Origin: Deltaproteobacteria bacterium
GTDB taxonomy: Bacteria; Desulfobacterota; DSM-4660; Desulfatiglandales; HGW-15
Length of the DNA stretch: 6,998 nt
Reading direction: 5' to 3'
Assembly: GCA_016932235.1 (NCBI GenBank)
Contig: JAFGDF010000338.1
Span: 1 to 6,998 of the forward strand
The notes beneath the pieces were generated by a model, which did no database searches, was not told where the DNA came from, and was given only the letters and a program-made list of their open reading frames with translations. A program made the translations under genes and the position numbers. Each line of letters opens with the position of its first letter. Position 1 is the first letter of the stretch. Shown here in pieces: positions 1 through 5,245 of the stretch.

Positions 1-31
1 AGCAGATACAAACAAAATGAGGAATACAATG

Positions 32-90
32 GGGTCAGGGCTACACATTTGACAAAATCGATAATTCTGTCAAATGTGTAGCCCTGACCC
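32..90. repeat. Perfect 23-bp inverted repeat with 13-base loop (REP/MITE-like)
   Basis: The arms at 32-54 and 68-90 are perfect reverse complements over 23 bases. They begin GGGTCAGGGC and end ATTTGACA at the loop side. Bases 56-58 and 64-66 inside the loop could extend the stem after one mismatch. It starts 10 bases beyond the stop codon of the minus-strand gene, so it would fold in that gene's 3' transcript. No uridine run follows on either strand, so it is not a classical intrinsic terminator. I associate arms of this type with REP-like or RAYT-mobilised palindromes in Deltaproteobacteria, but that is recollection and not shown here. Confidence 0.85.
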
Positions 91-99
91 TAATATTTA

Positions 100-909
100 T
101 TATCGCTTCTCCATTATTAACGGTTTTCCCGTCACCGGATTCATGTAATGGAAGGGTACGATAGATGTATTGGGCCACATAGCCGGCGGAGACACCATGG
201 GTGCATCAGGACCTGTTGGATTTTCAGGATAGAGTTTTGGGGCTGCGGTCCCGTCAAAAATCATTTTGGTCTTTCCCCAGCCGGATTCATAGTCAGCATG
301 CCACAACGGATTGTAATTCAGTATCTTGATCTTCCAGACGCCATCCTCTTTTACATAGGTATTCTCGTAAATACCCCCTTCCCACCATACCATGGGAGAC
401 TCTCCTCTCTCAATTGCTGCTTTGGCCGCTGGGGAAGATTCATGGGACCCTGCCTGCATGACACAACGGAATCGCGCTTTGGCGGTCTTGCGATCCGGCG
501 CCACATGGATGACGTCCTGCATCTGGGGATGATCGAGGAGGAAACCATAAACAGGTCCGGGCTTGCCTCCCGTGAAACCCTGGAGAAAATTCCCGACATA
601 CAGGCGACGGACGCCTTCTTCCTTGCCTCGATAAATGCCTCCGAAAAAATGTACCTCTCCATCGTCGGCAAAAAGATCGACGACATCTTCATAGAGGCAC
701 TTGTCGATGTAGTATCCGTACGCATAATGCAGATTGCGGATTGCCTGGGTGTCTTCGAGAATCCCCACGCGATCGGACAACTGTTCCACCTTCTCGGCGA
801 GTTCTTTATCCGAACAGGATGCCGCCATGATAAGAACTATTGAAAGAGCGGCAAACGTCCCCCAGAGATTGATGCGAAAAAATTCTGACGTTGATTTAAT
901 CGTGTTCAT
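100..909 (-). CDS. SnoaL/NTF2-like domain lipoprotein
   Basis: The 269-residue protein has an N-terminal hydrophobic segment (about 15-31) followed by AAS-C32, a passable lipobox, so it is probably an acylated lipoprotein facing the periplasm. A short heptad-like helix (35-58, LAEKVEQLSDRVGILED) links to an NTF2-like cone fold. Typical SnoaL_4-type features are AIRNLHYAYGYYID (56-69), the segment running from VVDLFADDGEVHF to GGIYRGKEE, the LLDHPQMQDVIHV strand (124-136) and WKIKILNYNPLW (192-203). Proteins of this fold include dehydratases, isomerases and ligand binders. D69 and H127 are possible pocket residues, but no activity can be assigned. I chose the start at 909 because AAAAGGAGG lies just upstream. 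A start 10 codons earlier has no comparable site and would bury the signal peptide. It is divergent from the paralog pair at 1209-3069. The tail after about 215 is Pro-rich. Confidence 0.85.
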   Translation of the reverse strand: MNTIKSTSEFFRINLWGTFAALSIVLIMAASCSDKELAEKVEQLSDRVGILEDTQAIRNLHYAYGYYIDKCLYEDVVDLFADDGEVHFFGGIYRGKEEGVRRLYVGNFLQGFTGGKPGPVYGFLLDHPQMQDVIHVAPDRKTAKARFRCVMQAGSHESSPAAKAAIERGESPMVWWEGGIYENTYVKEDGVWKIKILNYNPLWHADYESGWGKTKMIFDGTAAPKLYPENPTGPDAPMVSPPAMWPNTSIVPFHYMNPVTGKPLIMEKR

Positions 910-947
910 ATATCCTCCTTTTTTGAATTGATTATCCAATGGTCTTC

Positions 948-976
948 ATTATGGACCTGTATCGGCAATTTTGCAA
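948..976 (-). promoter_or_regulatory. Candidate sigma70 promoter for the SnoaL-like lipoprotein
   Basis: Read on the minus strand, TTGCAA (971-976) lies 17 bases from CATAAT (948-953, 5 of 6 to consensus). Transcription would start near 941, about 30 bases before the start codon at 909. The -35 matches only 4 of 6, so confidence is moderate. Confidence 0.45.
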
Positions 977-994
977 GCCCTTGAAATAACGGTA

Positions 995-1012
995 TCAGGG
1001 TCGCACATTTGA
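995..1012 (+). repeat. Diverged single arm of the 32-90 inverted repeat
   Basis: Bases 995-1012 match bases 35-52 of the left arm of the inverted repeat at 15 of 18 positions. The three changes are contiguous, between TCAGGG and CACATTTGA. No complementary second arm is visible nearby. The two copies lie in the same orientation on either side of the gene at 100-909. Confidence 0.6.
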
Positions 1013-1013
1013 T

Positions 1014-1051
1014 GGAAAATAGGAAATAGGAAAGAGAAAAGAGGAAAGAGA
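1014..1051 (+). repeat. Purine-rich simple repeat tract
   Basis: This run of G and A is interrupted by only two T bases and is built from GGAAATA and GGAAAGAG-like units. It directly follows the repeat fragment at 995-1012. It shares the exact 16-mer AGAAAAGAGGAAAGAG (1035-1050) with a second tract at 3139-3154. It is low-complexity, with no coding signal. Confidence 0.7.
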
Positions 1052-1082
1052 GTGATGAGCAGATCCTCTGCTGATTTTAAAG

Positions 1083-1098
1083 AAGGCAAGATTGCCTT
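1083..1098. promoter_or_regulatory. Short palindrome upstream of the paralog-pair promoter
   Basis: AAGGCAA and TTGCCTT flank a two-base centre, giving a 7+7 inverted repeat that ends 25 bases before a consensus -35 box at 1124. The two-base spacer is too short for an RNA hairpin, so a DNA-binding site for a dimeric regulator is the more natural reading. No regulator family is recognised. Confidence 0.35.
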
Positions 1099-1123
1099 GA
1101 TACATGGTGTGCACTTAATTTTC

Positions 1124-1152
1124 TTGACACATAGGGCTATCCCACCTATGCT
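1124..1152 (+). promoter_or_regulatory. Candidate sigma70 promoter with internal inverted repeat
   Basis: A perfect TTGACA (1124-1129) is followed after 17 bases by TATGCT (1147-1152, 4 of 6). CATAGG (1130-1135) and CCTATG (1145-1150) form an inverted repeat filling the spacer and overlapping the -10, where a repressor could block RNA polymerase. Transcription would begin near 1159, leaving about 50 bases of leader before 1209. Confidence 0.5.
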
Positions 1153-1208
1153 CAAATCCTATTTTTATCAGCCAGCAACTCAAACCAACCAATCAGGAGG
1201 ATTCTGTG

Positions 1209-2102
1209 ATGAAAAGCGTACTAAAATGGGCAATATTCGGGGTAGCCGTTTGGTTTTTAGCGTTGGCAGGCAATACAACGGCCATAGCGCAATCAGGCGA
1301 CTCGGCCTGCACGCGCGAAGGTCTTAAAACAATCACGGACAAATTCTTTGCAACCCTTGAAGCGCACAATCCGTCCGGTGTGCCTATGGCTTCCAATGTC
1401 AGATACACGGAAAACGGTATAGATTTCCCTGTAGGAAAGGGCGTATGGGAGACCGCAGGCAAGATGACGTTTAAACGCGGAATGGTTGACACACTGAAAT
1501 GCGGAACTCATACCCAGACCATTATAGAAGAGAAAGATAATCCCAAACCGGTGCTTTATGGCGTTCGGCTCAAAGTCGAAGAAGATAAAATTTCCGAGAT
1601 TGAAGCTATTGTAATTCGTGGAGATCAGGTACTGGACGCTCCGGCCATCCTTGCCACAAAAGACCAGGACTGGGAAGATATCCTTCCGCCCGAGCAGCGA
1701 AGCTCCCGCCTGGCAATGATGGCCGCGGCTGATGATTATTTTGAATTATTCGTCAAGGAAAAGAAGCGGAAGGTCTCTGACCTGGCATATTCAGGGTTCT
1801 GCGATCGATGGGAAAACGGCGCAATAACAACAAAAGGAGGGATGAACCAGGATGTTCTAATGCCCAGGCATGATTGCTCACCGGAAGGTTTTGCGGATAT
1901 GACAGAAACGCACGGTCCCCGAAGATTCCTGGTGGATGAGGAAACCGGGGTTGTTGTGGCCTATGTTCTTTTCAATAATTTGTGGCCTGATTTTCATATG
2001 TTTAAGATGAACAACGGGCTGGTGGTCTGGATCCAGGCATATTTTGAGTATAGCAAAGAATATAAAACCATAGGCTGGCCGGCCGAGCCGGAGTGCAAGT
2101 AG
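1209..2102 (+). CDS. Exported tandem NTF2-like (DUF8021-like) protein, paralog 1
   Basis: The 297-residue protein has a Sec signal peptide: KSVLKW, a hydrophobic core at 8-21 and likely cleavage after AIA27. The mature part reads as two NTF2-like halves. The first is about 34-136, from CTREGL through NVRYTENG and VLYGVRLKVEEDKISEIEAIV. The second is about 157-280, from ILPPEQRSSR through RRFLVDEETGVVV to WPDFHMFKMNNG. This order of motifs resembles the DUF8021 family as I recall it. C34, C98, C198 and C223 are conserved in the next gene and may form disulfides outside the cytoplasm. ATG 1209 is chosen because it lies 8 bases from AGGAGG (1195-1200). GTG 1206 would be only 5 bases away. No catalytic residue can be named. 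It may act as a ligand-binding protein or a non-redox enzyme, and its function is unknown. Confidence 0.85.
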   Translation: MKSVLKWAIFGVAVWFLALAGNTTAIAQSGDSACTREGLKTITDKFFATLEAHNPSGVPMASNVRYTENGIDFPVGKGVWETAGKMTFKRGMVDTLKCGTHTQTIIEEKDNPKPVLYGVRLKVEEDKISEIEAIVIRGDQVLDAPAILATKDQDWEDILPPEQRSSRLAMMAAADDYFELFVKEKKRKVSDLAYSGFCDRWENGAITTKGGMNQDVLMPRHDCSPEGFADMTETHGPRRFLVDEETGVVVAYVLFNNLWPDFHMFKMNNGLVVWIQAYFEYSKEYKTIGWPAEPECK

Positions 2103-2220
2103 GCAACCTGTATTCTTTCGCCTCTGAAAAAAAAGAGACTCCCCTGCCGGACATATATAGAATTGGCTATAGTCAAAATGCCTAGTCTATTAAGTCGTTC
2201 ACTATAGATAAGGAGGGCGT

Positions 2221-3069
2221 ATGTTTCGTGTAATCGCGGTTTTTGTACTGGTTTGCAGCGCTTTATCCTGTCAGCTGAAGGAGGCATCTTTTTCTGAGGC
2301 GCGAAATCCGTGCACCAGGGAGGGCCTTCAGGCGAATGTGGATGCCTATATAGATGCCTTGAACAAAGGGGAGCCTTCCTTAATGCCTCTTGCTCCCGGG
2401 GCGAGGTACATTGAAAACAGGAAAGACACTTCCTTTGAAGATGGTATCTGGCAGGAGCCGCTGGTTGTCGATTTTCATCGCAGTCTGCTTGACACGGAAA
2501 CCTGCGAGGCCTACACGGAAATCATAAGCGCGAGCGGAAGTCACCCTTATGTTATCGGGACGCGTTTGAAAATCGCCGGGGATTCGATTGCCGAAGTGGA
2601 GGCCCTTGTTACCGACAAAGACGACTGGCTTTTCAACGCTTCAAATTACCTTAAATACTCTTCACAGGAGGATTGGAGCATTCTTCCTCCTGAAATGAGA
2701 AGAGACCGGCAGACTTTGATCGGGGTGGCAAACGCTTATTTCGATGTATTTAAAGATTTCTCTTCCTCAAATAAGGTGCCATGGAACATTCCATGCGCCC
2801 GGCTCGAGGGCGGCATGTATACCAATCCGGAGAATAAGCCGGACGCATCTTGCACGGAGGGTCCCCCACTGGAAGGCAGCGTGGAGATTACCAACCGGCG
2901 ATTTATTGTCGATGTCGATATGGGAACGGTGGTGGGTCTGGCGAATTTTGGCGATGAAAACGGCTGGCCCGACTCACACATATTCCGTCTTGAAAACGGT
3001 AAGATGCGCTACGTACACACCCTGACCGTCTGTCCCAACGGCTGTGAGCTTCCTTCCCCTCAAAAATAA
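2221..3069 (+). CDS. Tandem NTF2-like (DUF8021-like) lipoprotein, paralog 2
   Basis: The 282-residue protein is clearly homologous to the preceding gene. It shares CTREGL (31-36), ARYIEN, GTRLKI, EVEALV, WSILPPEMRRDR (152-163), RRFIVD, and WPDSHIFRLENG (249-260). It differs at the N-terminus: a short hydrophobic stretch ends in ALS-C17, a plausible lipobox, so this copy may be membrane-anchored while its neighbour is released. C31, C95, C192 and C211 align with the four cysteines of the first copy. ARLEGG (193-198) is closer to the DUF8021 consensus that I remember than the neighbour's DRWENG. C271 and C275 near the C-terminus form an extra CxxxC not seen in paralog 1. AAGGAGG (2210-2216) precedes the ATG by 4 bases. 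The 118-base gap from the upstream gene holds only a weak promoter candidate, so the pair may be co-transcribed. Biochemical function is unknown. Confidence 0.85.
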   Translation: MFRVIAVFVLVCSALSCQLKEASFSEARNPCTREGLQANVDAYIDALNKGEPSLMPLAPGARYIENRKDTSFEDGIWQEPLVVDFHRSLLDTETCEAYTEIISASGSHPYVIGTRLKIAGDSIAEVEALVTDKDDWLFNASNYLKYSSQEDWSILPPEMRRDRQTLIGVANAYFDVFKDFSSSNKVPWNIPCARLEGGMYTNPENKPDASCTEGPPLEGSVEITNRRFIVDVDMGTVVGLANFGDENGWPDSHIFRLENGKMRYVHTLTVCPNGCELPSPQK

Positions 3070-3124
3070 AATTATGGAAAAAACGGTGAACGTGTCCATA
3101 GTCCGTGTCCGGAAAGGATAACGA

Positions 3125-3170
3125 AGCTCATAGCTCATAGAAAAGAGGAAAGAGGAAAGAGAAATATTTC
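3125..3170 (+). repeat. Tandem heptamer, purine tract and small palindrome
   Basis: AGCTCAT occurs twice head to tail (3125-3138). It is followed by a purine tract (3139-3164) that repeats a 16-mer found at 1035-1050, and then by the palindrome GAAATATTTC (3161-3170). There is no coding signal. This is the second copy of the intergenic repeat type seen upstream of the first paralog. Confidence 0.6.
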
Positions 3171-3194
3171 ATAGATGTAGCGGTCGCTTTTCCG

Positions 3195-3223
3195 TTGACC
3201 CACAACACGAGTTTCTCTATAAT
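3195..3223 (+). promoter_or_regulatory. Near-consensus sigma70 promoter
   Basis: TTGACC (3195-3200, 5 of 6) and a perfect TATAAT (3218-3223) are separated by exactly 17 bases. Transcription would start near 3230 and run into the gene at 3351, leaving a leader of about 120 bases. It is the best-matching promoter in the window. It separates this gene from the paralog pair as its own transcription unit. Confidence 0.65.
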
Positions 3224-3350
3224 CGGTTTACGAAAAATCAATGTCTTATCTTTTTTAACTTTAATCCATCTGTATTTTGCTTAAGGCGCAGTGGAGCGAA
3301 TGAAGATGGTTTTAATGCAAAACTGGTTTAATAATAAAAGGAATATTATA

Positions 3351-4133
3351 ATGGCTATGAAATCCAAGGTTGTACTGCTGATTTTTTTGTCCTGGTTTTG
3401 GGGTTCAGGTGTTTCCGCGCAGGAGACTATCATGGAAACATCCACTGATAGTGATACACCAGAATATATCCTGGAAGAAATCACAGTCATAGGTCAATCA
3501 TTGCGTTCACTGAGAATGGAAATGGTCAGGGCGGAAGACATCAAGTTTGAAATATTTAATTCTCTTAACAGTACTGATGATTTCGATATTTACTGTGAAT
3601 TTGTAGCCCACACGCAGTATAATTCCAGGATTAAAAGACGGGAGTGCAACGCGCGTTATATGAAGAAGGCACAATCAAGGGCCACATATTCTTACCTGGA
3701 TGATTTCCTGAGTGAGGGGAAACCGCTCCCCTCGGACTACCAAATAGCGATGGAAAATGCCCCTAAAACCGAAGACTTGAACGAGGAAATGGTAGAACTG
3801 GGCATGAAGCATCCATCGCTGGCCAAAGCGATGATAAATCAAATCGAACTCGAACAACGTTATACTGTGGAATGGCGGGAGAGATTTAAAGACAGTATTT
3901 TGGTCGGGCATGCTAAGCCCGAAGACTATTTTAGAGATGAGCTGAAATTTTTAGATTTTGCCTATTCCGCGTATATTGATGGAATGATGGAAGAAGAGAT
4001 ATGGGATTACTGGGACAGAAGGCTCACATCTGTAATTCTTCAAGAGCCATACCGGTCAATATGGTTGTCATCCAACACCGAAAAGTTCGCGGATATATTT
4101 ATAGCATATGTCAACGGGATACTCTGGGAATAA
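3351..4133 (+). CDS. Secreted protein of uncharacterised 'EEITVIG' family
   Basis: The 260-residue protein has a signal peptide: K4 and K6, a hydrophobic core at 7-18 and likely cleavage after VSA23. The mature N-terminus carries LEEITVIGQSLRSLR (41-55), then a conserved-looking block with FNSLNSTDDFDIYC82 and RIKRREC99. I recall this block from unannotated proteins of marine Gammaproteobacteria and other Gram-negatives. C82 and C99 could form a disulfide. The remaining 160 residues are acidic, helical and rich in Glu and aromatics, with no known domain. EEITVIG resembles the segment that opens the plug domain of TonB-dependent receptors, but no plug or barrel follows. ATG 3351 is chosen because AAAAGGA lies 8 bases upstream and the signal peptide starts there. 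An in-frame GTG at 3291 and ATG at 3300 would add up to 20 residues with poorer support. Function unknown. Confidence 0.8.
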   Translation: MAMKSKVVLLIFLSWFWGSGVSAQETIMETSTDSDTPEYILEEITVIGQSLRSLRMEMVRAEDIKFEIFNSLNSTDDFDIYCEFVAHTQYNSRIKRRECNARYMKKAQSRATYSYLDDFLSEGKPLPSDYQIAMENAPKTEDLNEEMVELGMKHPSLAKAMINQIELEQRYTVEWRERFKDSILVGHAKPEDYFRDELKFLDFAYSAYIDGMMEEEIWDYWDRRLTSVILQEPYRSIWLSSNTEKFADIFIAYVNGILWE

Positions 4134-4137
4134 TACT

Positions 4138-4179
4138 GTCAGCTTCTCTGCCCCATAACTGTCGCCTGCTCTCACCCAT
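4138..4179 (-). pseudogene. Possible fragment of an IS3-type transposase start
   Basis: On the minus strand ATG at 4179 follows AAGGAGG by 6 bases and encodes MGESRRQLWGREAD before running into the 3' end of the neighbouring gene, with a stop at 4111. The opening MGESRR(K/Q) is one I recall from OrfA proteins of some IS3-family elements. Only about 14 codons remain, and after the first seven the resemblance is lost. This is a weak call that rests on the ribosome-binding site plus a short motif. Chance is quite possible. Confidence 0.2.
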
Positions 4180-4181
4180 GT

Positions 4182-4245
4182 GAAACCTCCTTGTTAAGTT
4201 ATAATGCACGTATTAATTAGATAGCTATACTTAACAGGAGGTTTC
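4182..4245. repeat. Imperfect inverted repeat with outward Shine-Dalgarno sites
   Basis: The arms at 4182-4203 and 4226-4245 are complementary over 20 bases, with two single-base bulges in the left arm. Each arm, read outward, contains TTAACA(A)GGAGGTTTC, so each delivers a strong ribosome-binding site to a start codon just beyond the repeat: ATG 4179 leftward and TTG 4250 rightward. The loop is 22 AT-rich bases. This looks like two head-to-head copies of one leader or element end. Confidence 0.6.
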
Positions 4246-4249
4246 TTCT

Positions 4250-4360
4250 TTGAAGAACTATCAAATAATCCTTTTCTATGCTATATGGGGGAATAAATTC
4301 CTTCGATCCTATAAAATAAAACGTTGGTTCCAAAATAGCCTGTTAAATAATGATAAATGA
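4250..4360 (+). CDS. Hypothetical 36-residue peptide, TTG start
   Basis: TTG at 4250 lies 8 bases from AGGAGG (4236-4241) and opens a 36-codon frame ending in TGA at 4358-4360. The peptide is strongly basic, with many Lys and aromatic residues (segments such as IILFYAIWGN and YKIKRWFQN), and has a hydrophobic stretch near residues 4-13. I recognise no family. It could be a real small protein, the broken start of an IS gene, or a chance frame behind a repeat-borne ribosome-binding site. Ideal spacing is the only positive evidence. Confidence 0.25.
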   Translation: MKNYQIILFYAIWGNKFLRSYKIKRWFQNSLLNNDK

Positions 4361-4375
4361 TATTCACTTATCAAA

Positions 4376-4405
4376 TTGACACCTAATCAGGTAGCTCTCT
4401 ATCGT
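4376..4405 (+). promoter_or_regulatory. Candidate sigma70 promoter for the polyferredoxin-AOR operon
   Basis: A perfect TTGACA (4376-4381) is followed after 18 bases by TATCGT (4400-4405, 4 of 6). The leader to 4472 would be about 60 bases and includes the palindrome CATTGTCAATG at 4429-4439, a possible operator. The -10 is weak. Confidence 0.4.
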
Positions 4406-4471
4406 GACAAATAGTGAGTGGACTAAACCATTGTCAATGTAGATGAACGAAGAAAAACAGGAGGCAGTAAA

Positions 4472-5245
4472 ATGGCAGAGGATGCGGTTAAATATGCATG
4501 CCCTTATTGCGGCCAGGAATCGGACTCACTCAGCGAGCTGAGGACCCACCTTGAAACAGGGCATCCGACAAAAGGGGGATCCGAACCGGTTTGGGGAAGG
4601 GAAGTCTATCCTCAGCCAACCGGGGTTGCCTTTGTCGATTCCGATGTCATGAAATGCGTCGGCTGCGGCCTTTGCGCCGAGGCGTGCTCCATGAAGCATT
4701 TCGGAGTTATTAATAAGGATTATGCCAGGATATATGTTCGGAAATTCCTTTTGCCATTGCCAAAAGCGATAATAGTAACATGCAGCCAGTGCCAGGCAGA
4801 GGAAAGGCCTTGTGAGAGGGCCTGTCCTGTGACACCGCCGGCTATCCATTTTGACGAAAAGACGCTTCACATGGTGATTGATAAGGACACATGTACCGGA
4901 TGTCTCTTGTGCCGGGATGCCTGCGGTACAGAGGCTATCCGGTTTAATCCCGAAGTTTCGGATATACCCTTTGTCTGCGATCTATGTGATACAGATAATA
5001 CTGGCGAAAGGGATCCTCAGTGTGTCCGGATATGTCCCACAACGGCCCTCTATTTTCACAACCGGGATGAGCGGGGGCGGCCACTCAGAGATATGTCCAG
5101 GAGAAGCGCCGACGAAAAGGCCGAAATGGTTGCCAGAAGGTTATATCCATTGACCCGGGAGAGCATTGCCTATCCCCCATGGCGGCCGTTGAAAAATGGC
5201 GAAAGGAGACAGCAATATGCCCGAAATTCAGATAAGACTGCTTGA
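4472..5245 (+). CDS. Polyferredoxin (4x[4Fe-4S]) with N-terminal C2H2 zinc finger, AOR partner
   Basis: The 257-residue cytoplasmic electron-transfer protein has sixteen cysteines in four groups: C62-x2-C-x2-C-x3-C72, C104-x2-C-x6-C-x3-C118, C141-x2-C-x2-C-x3-C151, and C169-x2-C-x11-C-x3-C188. This is the four-cluster layout of HycB/DmsB-type Fe-S subunits and, from memory, of AorA in the bacterial AorABC enzyme. Before these comes C10-x2-C13-x12-H26-x4-H31, an exact C2H2 zinc-finger spacing that is not part of the normal family. Residues 195-257 form a charged, Arg-rich tail without cysteines. There is no signal peptide. An AGGAGG site at 4460-4465 precedes the ATG by 6 bases. It overlaps the downstream AOR-family gene by 29 bases, so it most likely passes electrons from that enzyme's cluster to or from ferredoxin or another subunit. 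No gene symbol is given because the reaction is not defined. Confidence 0.9.
   Translation: MAEDAVKYACPYCGQESDSLSELRTHLETGHPTKGGSEPVWGREVYPQPTGVAFVDSDVMKCVGCGLCAEACSMKHFGVINKDYARIYVRKFLLPLPKAIIVTCSQCQAEERPCERACPVTPPAIHFDEKTLHMVIDKDTCTGCLLCRDACGTEAIRFNPEVSDIPFVCDLCDTDNTGERDPQCVRICPTTALYFHNRDERGRPLRDMSRRSADEKAEMVARRLYPLTRESIAYPPWRPLKNGERRQQYARNSDKTA
5202..5219 (+). promoter_or_regulatory. Internal ribosome-binding site deciding the AOR start
   Basis: AAAGGAG (5202-5208) lies inside the end of the polyferredoxin gene, 8 bases before ATG 5217. It selects this ATG over an in-frame start at 5196 that has no such site and would add seven residues not expected in the family. The arrangement supports translational coupling. 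Confidence 0.75.

Larger units (their letters stand above)
4134..4471. other. 338-base gap with divergent inverted repeat and promoter
   Basis: No confident gene lies here. The left part (4134-4181) may be a remnant of an IS reading leftward. The middle (4182-4245) is an imperfect inverted repeat. Bases 4250-4360 could encode a 36-residue peptide. The right part is AT-rich and carries a candidate promoter (4376-4405) and an 11-base palindrome, CATTGTCAATG (4429-4439), before the polyferredoxin gene. I see no intrinsic terminator behind the gene ending at 4133. Confidence 0.6.

Noticed and set aside
32..90. Inverted repeat as an intrinsic terminator
   Set aside because: The stem is strong but neither strand has a T-run after it, so I kept it as a repeat and not a terminator.
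148..843. 231-codon plus-strand open frame
   Set aside because: It lies wholly antisense to the SnoaL-like lipoprotein, has no recognisable domain and no good ribosome-binding site. The lipoprotein has a signal peptide, a domain and a strong Shine-Dalgarno.
1052..1327. 91-codon plus-strand open frame before and across the first paralog start
   Set aside because: It begins in the purine repeat tract, runs over the promoter and overlaps the signal-peptide coding region in another frame. Its product looks like random sequence.
2103..2220. Terminator or promoter between the two paralogs
   Set aside because: There is no stable GC-rich hairpin. The best promoter, TTGGCT-17-TCTATT, matches only 4 of 6 in each box and is not convincing.
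3291..3350. Upstream GTG/ATG starts for the secreted protein
   Set aside because: They add 20 residues with Asn, Arg and Lys before the hydrophobic core and have weaker ribosome-binding sites than ATG 3351.
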